A DNA stretch of 7,406 nt from Bacteroidota bacterium (GCA_025361325.1 JANYAL010000308.1:1-7406); one strand, 5' to 3'. Positions 1-7,074 are shown, counted from the stretch's first letter. Numbers and translations are program-made. Notes: a model not told the origin generated them from the letters alone.

Positions 1-1484
1 GCATTGAGGATGGGCCAGTCGGCAACGGCATCACTCCCATCCATCATGGCTTCAGTCTCCCGGTTTGGACTGGCCACGCTTCCTGTATCCAGGTGATCCC
101 TGCCTATAACTATGGGTGCCAGCACCTTACCGGTGCGTACCAGTTCATTAAATGCTAGTCCGGCTATTTCCCTTTCACCCTGTCCCAGCCAGCAAATACG
201 TGCCGGCAGTCCCTGGAAGGCGATTCGTGCCTGGGCCATTTTCATCCAGCGGTGCAGGCTTGTATTATGAGGGAAAAGGCTCATGATGAGTTCGTCCGTG
301 ACTGCAATATCATTAGGGTCGCCACTTAGTGCCACCCACCGGAATGGGCCTTTTCCTTCACAGAACAAAGGGCGGATATAGGCCGGTACAAATCCCGGGA
401 AATCAAAACAACGGCCCGGCCGGTAGTGTATGGATTGGGTTTTGACCACAGCAGGCTGCAGGTGGTCTGTATTTTGTTGTTCATATTCCTGTGCCCTGGC
501 GCGTATATTATTCCCGTAATCGAATGTGATGGCACCTTTGTCCATGAGCTGCAACATGAGTTGCACATGAAGATGCATACTTTCGTAACTCAGTTCTACA
601 TAGTGTTTGGGATCATGTTTGCGCAGCATATTGGCCTCTTCGTTGTTCAGGGTATGAGGCACATAACCTATCAGCGGGTCATGGGCGCTGGTCTGGTCGG
701 TAAGGGTATCAGGTATGATATCGCGCTGTATGAGCCGGTAGAGCAGGTGTACGGCATTACACACTACGCCAATGCTGCGAGCCTCCCCTTCTTTCCGATA
801 GTGGATAGCTGCATTGATAGCTTCATCGATGCTGGTATGTTTTTCATCGAGGTACCTGGTCTCCAGGCGTTTGTTTATGCGCCACTCCTCCACTTCTGCC
901 ACCAGGGCCACGCCATCATTCATGGTGATGGCCAGGGGTTGCGCGCCACCCATGCCTCCCAATCCGGCGGTGACATTCAGTGTGCCTTTTAAAGTACCGT
1001 CAAAATGTTTATTGGCCAGTGAAGCATAGGTCTCGTATGTACCCTGTACAATGCCCTGGGAGCCAATATAGATCCATGAGCCTGCAGTCATTTGTCCATA
1101 CATCATCAAACCTTTCTTTTCGAGTTCATCAAAATGTTCCCAGGTAGCCCATTTAGGTACCAGTTGTGAATTACTGATCAATACCCGGGGCGCGTCTTTA
1201 TGTGTAGTAAGAATGCCTACAGGTTTGCCCGATTGTATCAATAAGGACTCGTTATTCTCCAATACCTTCAGTGCGGCAATAATATTATCCAGGGCCTCCA
1301 TATTACGTGCTGCTTTACCCCTTCCGCCATACACGATCAGTTCTTCCGGTCTTTCGGCCACATCCGGATGAAGGTTATTGAGCAGCATGCGCAGGGCTGC
1401 CTCCTGTATCCAGCCTTTACAGGACAATTGAGTTCCTGTAGGGGTTCTGTATCTGATTGCATCGAGTTTATTAACGGTAACCAT
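1..1484 (-). CDS. hutU: Urocanate hydratase (urocanase), 3' end cut by the window edge
   Basis: Urocanase converts urocanate to 4-imidazolone-5-propionate, the second step of cytoplasmic histidine degradation, using tightly bound NAD+ as an electrophile. The reading frame is open from the ATG at 1484 to the left edge, about 494 codons. Family landmarks read in order: [10 protein letters not shown] near residue 50, [25 protein letters not shown], the NAD-binding GLGGMGGAQ at 174-182, [17 protein letters not shown] ending at 328, [15 protein letters not shown] from 360, GLPARICW with Cys431 aligning to the active-site cysteine of the Pseudomonas enzyme, [11 protein letters not shown], and [16 protein letters not shown] near the edge. 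About 80 C-terminal residues are missing by comparison with Pseudomonas HutU (557 aa). About 20 extra residues sit between DYGNNIR and FDFPGF. The frame is the same at both ends, so no frameshift is seen. AGGA lies only 3 bases before the ATG, so ribosome-site support is weak; the start is chosen because family homology begins just after it. It is divergent from deoD. Confidence 0.97.
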   Translation of the reverse strand, partial: MVTVNKLDAIRYRTPTGTQLSCKGWIQEAALRMLLNNLHPDVAERPEELIVYGGRGKAARNMEALDNIIAALKVLENNESLLIQSGKPVGILTTHKDAPRVLISNSQLVPKWATWEHFDELEKKGLMMYGQMTAGSWIYIGSQGIVQGTYETYASLANKHFDGTLKGTLNVTAGLGGMGGAQPLAITMNDGVALVAEVEEWRINKRLETRYLDEKHTSIDEAINAAIHYRKEGEARSIGVVCNAVHLLYRLIQRDIIPDTLTDQTSAHDPLIGYVPHTLNNEEANMLRKHDPKHYVELSYESMHLHVQLMLQLMDKGAITFDYGNNIRARAQEYEQQNTDHLQPAVVKTQSIHYRPGRCFDFPGFVPAYIRPLFCEGKGPFRWVALSGDPNDIAVTDELIMSLFPHNTSLHRWMKMAQARIAFQGLPARICWLGQGEREIAGLAFNELVRTGKVLAPIVIGRDHLDTGSVASPNRETEAMMDGSDAVADWPILN

Positions 1485-1500
1485 AATTCCTGTTTTAATT

Positions 1501-1512
1501 TACCTACCTACC
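1501..1512. repeat. Three tandem TACC units in the hutU leader
   Basis: TACC is repeated three times in a row (GGTA on the hutU strand), between the candidate hutU -7 box and the hutU start codon. It would lie in the 5' untranslated leader. It may be chance or a slippage-prone microsatellite; no function is claimed. Confidence 0.5.
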
Positions 1513-1515
1513 AAA

Positions 1516-1523
1516 CAAATATA
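1516..1523 (-). promoter_or_regulatory. Candidate Bacteroidota -7 promoter box for hutU
   Basis: On the minus strand these bases read TATATTTG, an exact match to the Bacteroidota primary-sigma -7 consensus TAnnTTTG, 31 bases before the hutU ATG. No clear TTTG/TTG -33 element is seen about 20 bases further upstream; the only TTG (1538-1536) is too close. A 16-base near-palindrome occupies the expected -33 area instead. Confidence 0.45.
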
Positions 1524-1540
1524 CACAGAGAAATCCAAGT

Positions 1541-1556
1541 GCATGGCCGGTCATGC
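1541..1556. promoter_or_regulatory. Near-perfect palindrome upstream of the hutU -7 box (possible operator)
   Basis: GCATGGCCGGTCATGC pairs with itself at seven of eight positions; the one exception is G1546 against T1551. It begins 17 bases upstream of the candidate hutU -7 box, where an activator or repressor dimer would affect transcription, and it lies in the 214-base divergent region shared with deoD. It does not resemble the HutC operator known to me. The symmetry is seen directly; an operator role is inference. Confidence 0.3.
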
Positions 1557-1640
1557 TTATTGAATTACTGAGTATGATCTCAATGTTATGTTCTACATTC
1601 ATTGATATTTTTTTATACCGGATAAATAGAAATTGGCACA

Positions 1641-1648
1641 ATACTTTG
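1641..1648 (+). promoter_or_regulatory. Weak candidate -7 box for deoD
   Basis: ATACTTTG differs from TAnnTTTG mainly at the first two positions and lies 50 bases before the deoD ATG. No convincing -33 element is seen. The 1557-1698 stretch is AT-rich and contains no other gene. Listed only as the best available candidate. Confidence 0.2.
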
Positions 1649-1698
1649 TAAAACATTATCTATCCCATCAAAACATTTACTTTTAAAAATGATCAACT

Positions 1699-2421
1699 AT
1701 GAGCATACACATCAGTGCCGCAACAGGTGATATCGCCAGGATCGTACTGATGCCCGGCGACCCGCTGAGGGCCAGGCATATTGCTTTGACGCAACTCAAA
1801 GACCCTGTACTGGTGAGCGATACCCGGAATATGCTTTATTATACCGGCATGTACGGGCACACCCGCGTAACCATCGGCGGCAGCGGTATGGGATGCCCTT
1901 CTACCGGAATTTACAGCCATGAACTATATTCGCAATATGGGGTGGAATGCATTTTACGGATCGGTACTGCAGGTGCCTATACAACAGAACTGGAGCTATA
2001 CAACCTGCTGAATGCAGATATCGCTTTCAGTGAATCCACTTACGCACTGAATGCACATGGGTTTAAAGCAGACCATGTATCTCACCAGGGCCCTGCTTTT
2101 GACCTGATCAATACAACAGCGAGGGAACTGAAATTTCAGGTAAAAAGCGGGAATATCCATTCCAGCGATGTTTTTTACCGGGTGGAGACAGATGTTCCGG
2201 CTTTGGCTTCAGCAAATCAATGCCTGGCCGTGGAGATGGAGTCCTTTGCACTGTTCGCAAATGCTAAACAACTTAATAAGATGGCAGCCTGCCTGCTCAC
2301 CGTATCGGATATTATTCCAACGGGCCTACGAATCTCGCCCGGTGAAAGGGAGCATTCACTTCAGGCAATGACCCAGTTGGCACTGGAATCGGTGGTTCGT
2401 ATCGATCGTCACTTAAGCTAA
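1699..2421 (+). CDS. deoD: DeoD-type purine-nucleoside phosphorylase
   Basis: This 240-residue cytoplasmic enzyme cleaves purine (deoxy)ribonucleosides with phosphate to give the free base and (deoxy)ribose-1-phosphate, for salvage or catabolism. Its length matches the hexameric bacterial DeoD family (233-239 aa). Family residues are visible: His4 near the N-terminus (contributed to the neighbouring subunit's site in E. coli), the phosphate-binding GDPLRA loop at 20-25, TRNM with the second phosphate arginine, RIGTAG where E. coli has RVGSCG (Thr replaces the phosphate-contacting Ser), VEMES for ribose binding, and VSD with catalytic Asp204 plus Arg217. The Asp and Arg pair marks the 6-amino-accepting DeoD type and not uridine phosphorylase. 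ATG is chosen because it places His4 correctly; no Shine-Dalgarno is visible, as is common in Bacteroidota. It sits between two hut genes on the opposite strand, divergent from hutU and convergent with hutH, so it is probably transcribed alone. Confidence 0.93.
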   Translation: MSIHISAATGDIARIVLMPGDPLRARHIALTQLKDPVLVSDTRNMLYYTGMYGHTRVTIGGSGMGCPSTGIYSHELYSQYGVECILRIGTAGAYTTELELYNLLNADIAFSESTYALNAHGFKADHVSHQGPAFDLINTTARELKFQVKSGNIHSSDVFYRVETDVPALASANQCLAVEMESFALFANAKQLNKMAACLLTVSDIIPTGLRISPGEREHSLQAMTQLALESVVRIDRHLS

Positions 2422-2440
2422 GAGGCCAACGCCCGCTTAG
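2418..2440. terminator. Imperfect hairpin in the deoD/hutH convergent gap, possible shared terminator
   Basis: CTAAG (2418-2422) pairs with CTTAG (2436-2440); after one A/G mismatch, GG (2424-2425) pairs with CC (2433-2434), leaving a 7-base loop. It overlaps the deoD stop codon and fills most of the 24-base gap before the hutH stop. Neither side has a strong T run, so termination strength is doubtful; its position between convergent genes is the main support. Confidence 0.3.
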
Positions 2441-2445
2441 TCCCT

Positions 2446-3942
2446 TCAGGTAATAATTTCTTTATGAATGAACGCTACCGACTTCAGCATATCCTCCTGC
2501 AGGATCCTGTCGGCATCGTTGAAAGAGACAGTGCTACGGAATGCAGCAACAATACTTTCAATAGTATCCGAACTTTTGAGTGGCCGGCGGAATTCAAGTG
2601 CCTGCACAGCCGTGAGTAATTCAATGGCCAATACCTTTTCTACGTTCTCCACCACTCTTTTGCATTTGACCGCTGCATTAGCTCCCATACTCACATGGTC
2701 TTCCTGGTTATTGGAGGAAGGAATGGAATCCACAGAGGCCGGGGTGCATAATTGTTTATTCTCACTCACAATGCCGGCCGCGGTATATTGAGGTATCATC
2801 AATCCAGAATGCAGACCGGGATTCTTGACCAGGAAGGAAGGAAGGTTGCGTTGCCCGCTGAGCAACTGAAAGCTTCTTCTTTCCGATATACTTCCAATCT
2901 CGGCCATGGCAATAGCCAGGAAGTCGAGGCCAAAAGCCAATGGCTGGCCATGGAAGTTGCCACCGCTCACAATGAGATCATCTTCGGGGAAAATATTTGG
3001 ATTGTCCGTGACCGAATTGATCTCAGTAGTGAATACACCCAGTACATGCTCATAGGTATCTTTGGTGGAGCCGTGCACCTGTGGTATGCAGCGGAAGGAA
3101 TAAGGGTCCTGTACCTGTGCCTTTTCCCGGGATGCGATTGCACTGCCTTCCAGTAATTTGCGCATAGCCGCTGCTGTATCTGCCTGGCCCCGGTGCGGAC
3201 GTATAAGATGGATCTTCTCGTTCAGCGGTGTCATCGAACAGTCAAAGGCATCATAACTGATGGCAGCGATCGTATCAGCCCATTGCAGCAGCCGGCGGCA
3301 TTGTACCAGGCTATACATGCCATAGGCACTCATGAACTGGGTGCCGTTGATCAACGCCAGCCCTTCCTTACTTTGCAGGAGAATGGGTTCCCATCCCATC
3401 CGTTTCAAAGCTTCAGCTGCGGTCATTTTTTCCCCCTTCAGGTACACTTCACCCAAACCCGTAAGGGGCAGACTCAAATGGCTCAGGGGTGCCAGGTCGC
3501 CCGAGGCGCCCAGTGAGCCCTGTGTATAGATCACCGGCAGCACATCGTTGTTATACATGTCCACCAGGCGTTCAACGGTATGTACATGCACACCGGAAAA
3601 TCCATAACTGAGTGATTTTATCTTTAACAGCAGCATGAGCCGGACAATATCACGGGATACTTCCTCACCCAGGCCGCAGGCATGCGACTGTAACAGGTTC
3701 TTCTGTAATTGCTGCAATTGAGAATGATCTATACGGACTTGCTGCAGAAAGCCAAAACCGGTGTTAATGCCGTAGAACAATTCATCCGTTTGGTCAATCT
3801 TGTGATCGAGGTATTGCCTGCACCTGTTGATCCTTTCCCTGGCTTCCGGAGTCAGGGCTAACTGCTGTCCTGTATCCATCAGTTGTATAACCTGGTGTAT
3901 ATCGGTATGATCATTATCCGGGTGAAATAAATTATTGTTCAT
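2446..3942 (-). CDS. hutH: Histidine ammonia-lyase (histidase)
   Basis: Histidase eliminates ammonia from L-histidine to give trans-urocanate, the first step of histidine catabolism and the substrate supply for the neighbouring urocanase. The protein has 498 residues, normal for the homotetrameric family (about 500-510). Visible landmarks are YGINTGFG with catalytic Tyr57, the GSLGASGDLAPLSHLSL segment whose Ala146-Ser147-Gly148 cyclise to the MIO electrophile, NGTQFM, VQDPYSFRCIPQVHG with the conserved Arg, TDNPNIF with the active-site Phe, SGGNFHGQP, and SSNNQEDHVSMG with the catalytic-region Glu. The set, with NQEDHVSMG and QDPYSFRC, points to histidase and away from phenylalanine or tyrosine ammonia-lyase. 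ATG at 3942 gives the usual N-terminal length; GCAGAG just upstream is only a weak ribosome site. It is separated from hutU by the opposing deoD, so it needs its own promoter. No defect is seen. Confidence 0.97.
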   Translation of the reverse strand: MNNNLFHPDNDHTDIHQVIQLMDTGQQLALTPEARERINRCRQYLDHKIDQTDELFYGINTGFGFLQQVRIDHSQLQQLQKNLLQSHACGLGEEVSRDIVRLMLLLKIKSLSYGFSGVHVHTVERLVDMYNNDVLPVIYTQGSLGASGDLAPLSHLSLPLTGLGEVYLKGEKMTAAEALKRMGWEPILLQSKEGLALINGTQFMSAYGMYSLVQCRRLLQWADTIAAISYDAFDCSMTPLNEKIHLIRPHRGQADTAAAMRKLLEGSAIASREKAQVQDPYSFRCIPQVHGSTKDTYEHVLGVFTTEINSVTDNPNIFPEDDLIVSGGNFHGQPLAFGLDFLAIAMAEIGSISERRSFQLLSGQRNLPSFLVKNPGLHSGLMIPQYTAAGIVSENKQLCTPASVDSIPSSNNQEDHVSMGANAAVKCKRVVENVEKVLAIELLTAVQALEFRRPLKSSDTIESIVAAFRSTVSFNDADRILQEDMLKSVAFIHKEIIT

Positions 3943-3989
3943 CTCTGCAGGCTATTTACCGGTCTATCGGAAAAAAAAATTATCTTGGT

Positions 3990-3997
3990 CAAAAGTA
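3990..3997 (-). promoter_or_regulatory. Candidate Bacteroidota -7 promoter box for hutH
   Basis: On the minus strand these bases read TACTTTTG, an exact match to TAnnTTTG, 47 bases before the hutH ATG within the 74-base divergent gap to prsW. No good -33 box is found at the usual spacing. Between the box and the ATG lie a run of nine A (plus strand, 3971-3979) and the 6-base palindrome ACCGGT (3958-3963). On the plus strand TATCTTGG (3981-3988) is a poorer -7 match that could serve prsW. Confidence 0.35.
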
Positions 3998-4016
3998 AGA
4001 CAAAAACCTTTTTATC

Positions 4017-4733
4017 ATGGGATTATTAGCCCTCGCCATCGCTCCCGGTATTGCTATCTGCATATTCATTTACCTGAAGGATAAATACAATAAAGAACCA
4101 ATAGGAATGCTTGTGCTGGCCTTTTTTCTTGGCATGCTCAGTATCCTGCCTGCTGTTATTATCCAGGTAACCTATACAAAGATCTTCGGTGAACAGATGG
4201 GCCAGGACCTCCTGTATGTAGCCATCTTTGCATTTCTGGTGGTGGCTATCAGCGAGGAAGGCAGCAAATTAATGGTACTGCGACTGTTCTTTTACTCCCG
4301 CAAGGCATTCGATGACCCTTTCGACGGGATCATGTATGCCATCATGGTAGGAATGGGCTTTGCCACCCTGGAGAATATCGGGTATGTTTACCAGCAGGGG
4401 ATGGAAACGGCTATTACAAGGATGTTCCTGTCCGTCCCCGCGCATGGTACATTTGCCGTGCTGATGGGGTACTATGTGGGACTGGCGAAATTCGACACCG
4501 CCAGGCGTGGCAGGTATTTCTTCTTCTCACTTCTCTTTCCCGTGTTATTCCATGGCAGTTTTGATTTCTTCCTCTTCAGCGGAATTGCCTGGCTGCAGGT
4601 CATTGGGGCGCTCGCATCATTTGTCATCGCCATAAGGCTGTCGCTGAAGGCTATACGCAGGAAACAGCTTTTGGCCAGGGACCATTTCAACGGGGTGGAT
4701 TCAATCACCGGTAAGGACAATGCACTTTTCTGA
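4017..4733 (+). CDS. PrsW-family intramembrane metalloprotease
   Basis: This 238-residue polytopic membrane protein belongs to the PrsW group, whose Bacillus subtilis founder makes the site-1 cut in the anti-sigma factor RsiW. Hydrophobic segments lie at about residues 2-20, 30-52, 65-80, 103-122, 138-156, 166-190 and 191-208. The signature residues are present: EEGSK with Glu80-Glu81 and Lys84, FDGIMYAIMVGMGFATLEN (103-120) with Glu119, PAHGTFAVLMG with His143, and HGSFD with His179. Together these form the expected metal-binding and catalytic set. The C-terminal tail, about 30 residues, is positively charged then polar and probably cytoplasmic. ATG at 4017 is the first start and begins directly in the first helix. 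The substrate is unknown: no sigma or anti-sigma gene is present in the window. The following propeller gene starts 17 bases after the stop, so co-transcription is likely. Family membership is secure; the biological role is not. Confidence 0.88.
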   Translation: MGLLALAIAPGIAICIFIYLKDKYNKEPIGMLVLAFFLGMLSILPAVIIQVTYTKIFGEQMGQDLLYVAIFAFLVVAISEEGSKLMVLRLFFYSRKAFDDPFDGIMYAIMVGMGFATLENIGYVYQQGMETAITRMFLSVPAHGTFAVLMGYYVGLAKFDTARRGRYFFFSLLFPVLFHGSFDFFLFSGIAWLQVIGALASFVIAIRLSLKAIRRKQLLARDHFNGVDSITGKDNALF

Positions 4734-4750
4734 ATCAATCATAGCATACG

Positions 4751-5743
4751 ATGAAAACCACTCTATTAATAGGCTGCCTTCTTTGTAGCGGGGCTGTTTC
4801 CGCACAAAGCGTAAAACTATTTTCACCAGGTACCAAAGCATCCTTACGTGGCTTAAGTGTAGTGGATGACAAAACAGTATGGGTAAGCGGCAGTGCCGGG
4901 ACAGTAGGGAGAACAACCGATGGCGGGGAATCCTGGAAATGGTTCACTGTAAAAGGATTTGAAAAAACAGATTTCAGAGATATAGAGGCTTTTGACGGGA
5001 AGACAGCTGTGATCATGGGTATCGTGTCCCCTTCCTGTATCCTGCGAACTGCAGACGGGGGTGCAACCTGGAAAACGGTATTCACCGATTCCAGCAAGGA
5101 CATGTTCCTCGATGCTATGGAATTCTGGAATGAGCAAAGCGGTATTGTCATTGGAGATCCTGTCAGCAACCGCTTTTTCATTGCCAGAACATTTGACGGG
5201 GGAAAGACCTGGCAGGGCATTCCTGAACAAAACAGACCACTGGCCGACAGCGGGGAAGCCTGTTTCGCTTCCAGTGGCACCAATATCAGGAAACTGTCAA
5301 GATCAGAGGCGGTATTTGTAAGCGGTGGCTTGAGATCGCGGATATTCATACGTGATACAAGGACATATCTTCCTGTGATACAGGGCAGGCAAACGACGGG
5401 TGCCAATTCCATCGCAGTAAAGAATAAGAACACCATGATCGTTGTTGGTGGCGATTTCTCAACTAAGGATTCTACCACAAAGAATTGTTTCATCACCACC
5501 GATGGGGGCAGGACATTTAAAGCACCTGTTGTTTCGTTACACGGCTACCGGAGTTGCGTGGAATACCTGGGTAAAGCAAACTGGATCAGTTGCGGTTTGA
5601 ACGGCATTGACTACAGTACAGATGAAGGACAACACTGGGAATGGATCAGCAAGGAAGGTTTTCATGTTTGCCGGAAAGCCAAAACAGGTAAAAGCGTTTT
5701 CTTTGCCGGAGGCGGGGGAAGGATCGGCAAACTGGCACTTTAA
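4751..5743 (+). CDS. Secreted YCF48/BNR-repeat beta-propeller protein, function unknown
   Basis: The 330-residue product begins with a Sec signal peptide: Lys2, a hydrophobic stretch from about 4 to 16, and a probable signal peptidase I site after VSA (Ala18). Cys9 and Cys12 do not make a credible lipobox. Asp-box (BNR) motifs recur through the chain: TTDGGESW (55-62), TADGGATW (100-107), TFDGGKTW (147-154), TTDGGRTF (249-256) and a degenerate STDEGQHW (289-296). The gap between the third and fourth leaves room for one or two degenerate blades, giving a six- or seven-bladed propeller. Such proteins are often labelled oxidoreductase, sialidase-like or photosystem II stability factor-like; no catalytic residues of a sialidase are evident, and I do not assign an enzyme activity. 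It is probably periplasmic or exported. It follows prsW by 17 bases, with no clear ribosome site, suggesting coupled expression, and it converges on the methyltransferase gene with a 10-base gap. Confidence 0.82.
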   Translation: MKTTLLIGCLLCSGAVSAQSVKLFSPGTKASLRGLSVVDDKTVWVSGSAGTVGRTTDGGESWKWFTVKGFEKTDFRDIEAFDGKTAVIMGIVSPSCILRTADGGATWKTVFTDSSKDMFLDAMEFWNEQSGIVIGDPVSNRFFIARTFDGGKTWQGIPEQNRPLADSGEACFASSGTNIRKLSRSEAVFVSGGLRSRIFIRDTRTYLPVIQGRQTTGANSIAVKNKNTMIVVGGDFSTKDSTTKNCFITTDGGRTFKAPVVSLHGYRSCVEYLGKANWISCGLNGIDYSTDEGQHWEWISKEGFHVCRKAKTGKSVFFAGGGGRIGKLAL

Positions 5744-5753
5744 AGATGGCACT

Positions 5754-6602
5754 CTACTCCTTTTTATATGCCAATACTGTAAAATATTTCCAAAGATCCT
5801 TCTTCAGGCATTTATATTGGAGATAGGCTGCATCAACATTCTTTTTCCCGAAATCAGTGGCTTTGGGATGAAAGATACGGTACAGGAAACCCAACAATAC
5901 TCCCGGGAACCAGGCCAGGTATAAACGTTTTGCGGATGGCAGTATCGCTTTCGTGATATTTTTGATCTGCAATGTATCAAATCCGGTATCACGGAGTTGC
6001 TGTTCAAATTGCTCGATAGTAGCAAAATCACTGACTGCCCAGCCAGCACCAAACGCTTTGATCCACTTTGCCTCCTTCCCTTCCAACCCATCCTTTTTAA
6101 AGAAATCGGCAAGGACCAATCGCCCGCCTTTCCGGAGCAGCCGGTATGCCTCAGTCAGAAATTGTTTTTTGTCTGTTGCATGACAAACGCTTTCAGTGGC
6201 CCATATTACATCAAAAGACGCATCCGGATAACCGGTTGCCGTAAAATCCTTTACTTCGAATTTTATCGTATTGGAAAAAACCAATTTCTCCGCAAGGAGC
6301 TTTGCCCTGGATACCTGTTTTGCGCTTAAACTGATACCGGTAACGGAGCATTTTATATGGGTAGCCAGCCAGGCAGCTGAACCTCCTATTCCACAACCGG
6401 CATCCAGCACCTGTTCGTACTCCTGAATGGAAGCCAGGTCCGAAAGTACTTTATTGATATTGAGTAAAGCCTGGTGAAGGTTCCTGGTATGCTCATCCCA
6501 ATAGCCGTAATGCAGGGAAAGATTCTTGTCCAAATTCCATACACGGCGATAATGGACTTCACTTACATCATAGTATCTGGCTATGTCTTTGTTCGAGAAC
6601 AT
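5754..6602 (-). CDS. Class I SAM-dependent methyltransferase, sterol/tocopherol methyltransferase-like
   Basis: This 282-residue soluble protein has a complete Rossmann methyltransferase core. The N-terminal region carries IARYYDVSE and LHYGYWDEHTRN (about 30-41), an arrangement seen in the sterol C-24, tocopherol and related small-molecule methyltransferases. SAM-binding motif I is VLDAGCGIGGSA (65-76), followed by TGISLSAKQV (88-97), the acidic EVKDF (116-120), FDVIWATESVCH (130-141) and LLRKGGRLVLADF (155-167). The C-terminal part, after about 220, is a hydrophobic and basic lid-like segment that may bind a lipid-like acceptor. The substrate cannot be read from sequence. A TTG codon sits in frame immediately before the ATG at 6602; I take the ATG as start. 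No Shine-Dalgarno is seen. It lies 108 bases downstream of the small membrane-protein gene on the same strand and could be read from that promoter or its own. It is convergent with the propeller gene. Confidence 0.88.
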   Translation of the reverse strand: MFSNKDIARYYDVSEVHYRRVWNLDKNLSLHYGYWDEHTRNLHQALLNINKVLSDLASIQEYEQVLDAGCGIGGSAAWLATHIKCSVTGISLSAKQVSRAKLLAEKLVFSNTIKFEVKDFTATGYPDASFDVIWATESVCHATDKKQFLTEAYRLLRKGGRLVLADFFKKDGLEGKEAKWIKAFGAGWAVSDFATIEQFEQQLRDTGFDTLQIKNITKAILPSAKRLYLAWFPGVLLGFLYRIFHPKATDFGKKNVDAAYLQYKCLKKDLWKYFTVLAYKKE

Positions 6603-6688
6603 CAATAAATGAAGAATCCCAGCGGCTGATTAGCAGGTGATTTAATTGGTTCTGCAAAAGAATAGCTTGTCAACTGTTCTGCATAGAT

Positions 6689-6706
6689 CCGGAAACAAGT
6701 TTCGGG
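6689..6706 (-). terminator. Short hairpin after the GlsB-like gene, weak terminator candidate
   Basis: Bases 6689-6696 and 6699-6706 pair at seven of eight positions (one G/G mismatch at 6691/6704) around a 2-base centre. The structure begins 4 bases after the stop codon of the upstream minus-strand gene. No T run follows on that strand, so it may attenuate transcription into the methyltransferase gene or protect the 3' end more than terminate it. Confidence 0.25.
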
Positions 6707-6710
6707 TTAT

Positions 6711-6986
6711 TTAGCCATTCCGGCTATTACCCCTAAAGATAATATTCAGCAATGCTAATAAAACAAAGGCTCCTATAGCCGCTGTTAACACATAGTTGAG
6801 CCAACCGGTACCCGTGTTGATATGTATTCCCAATTTTGGCAGCAACCAATAACCTAAGAAGCCACCGGCAATACCAATAATAATATTTCCAACCAACCCA
6901 AGGCCACTACCACTGAATACCAATCCGCCCAGCCATCCGGCTAAAGCACCTAATACCAATACAATAATGAGGGTTTGTGTTTCCAT
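6711..6986 (-). CDS. GlsB/YeaQ/YmgE-family small membrane protein (transglycosylase-associated)
   Basis: The 91-residue product matches the small, very hydrophobic GlsB/YeaQ/YmgE family, named transglycosylase-associated or general stress membrane proteins, of unresolved molecular function. Three membrane helices are visible at about 4-23, 31-50 and 63-84, with the family's glycine-rich pattern: GALAGWLGGLVF (13-24), GLGLVGNIIIGIAGGFLGYW (28-47), and an IGAFVLLALLNII terminal helix. The tail RGNSRNG is basic and probably cytoplasmic. The length is normal. ATG at 6986 places the first helix right after a four-residue lead; there is no ribosome site, only AT-rich leader. On the minus strand TAACTTTC (7013-7006) is a one-mismatch -7 box 20 bases before the ATG. 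A stress-responsive role is known for some relatives and only inferred here. Confidence 0.87.
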   Translation of the reverse strand: METQTLIIVLVLGALAGWLGGLVFSGSGLGLVGNIIIGIAGGFLGYWLLPKLGIHINTGTGWLNYVLTAAIGAFVLLALLNIIFRGNSRNG

Positions 6987-7054
6987 GATGATTATTTTAG
7001 ATAGTGAAAGTTAAATTAAATTAACTGATACTGGATCAGCATTAACACTTTCAT

Positions 7055-7074
7055 TTTAGAAATACTTTTCTAAA
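7055..7074. repeat. Perfect 8-bp inverted repeat with 4-base loop
   Basis: TTTAGAAA (7055-7062) and TTTCTAAA (7067-7074) are exact reverse complements separated by TACT. It lies 69 bases upstream of the GlsB-like start codon, a plausible place for a regulator to bind. Being AT-only except for one pair per arm, it would be a weak RNA hairpin; a dimeric DNA-binding site is equally possible. No function is established. Confidence 0.5.

Noticed and set aside
426..992. Plus-strand open frame of 188 codons
   Set aside because: It lies entirely antisense to hutU, whose reading frame matches the urocanase family residue by residue. The translated product resembles nothing known and has no ribosome site.
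2752..3516. Plus-strand open frames of 134 and 107 codons
   Set aside because: Both are antisense to hutH, an intact and unmistakable histidase; neither shows a domain or start signal.
3971..3979. Run of nine A between hutH and prsW as a phase-variation tract
   Set aside because: It is outside both coding regions and AT-rich promoter areas in Bacteroidota commonly contain such runs; there is no evidence of a switch.
4754..4789. Lipoprotein signal in the propeller protein (Cys9 or Cys12)
   Set aside because: Cys9 leaves too short a leader and Cys12 is preceded by Leu, not Gly, Ala or Ser; a VSA signal peptidase I site fits better.
4735..5499. Minus-strand open frame of 254 codons
   Set aside because: It is antisense to the BNR propeller gene, which has a signal peptide and repeated Asp-box motifs. 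The antisense product is low in recognisable features and is a codon-bias shadow.
6603..6605. TTG codon as start of the methyltransferase
   Set aside because: An ATG follows immediately in frame and nothing upstream favours TTG; the difference is a single residue.
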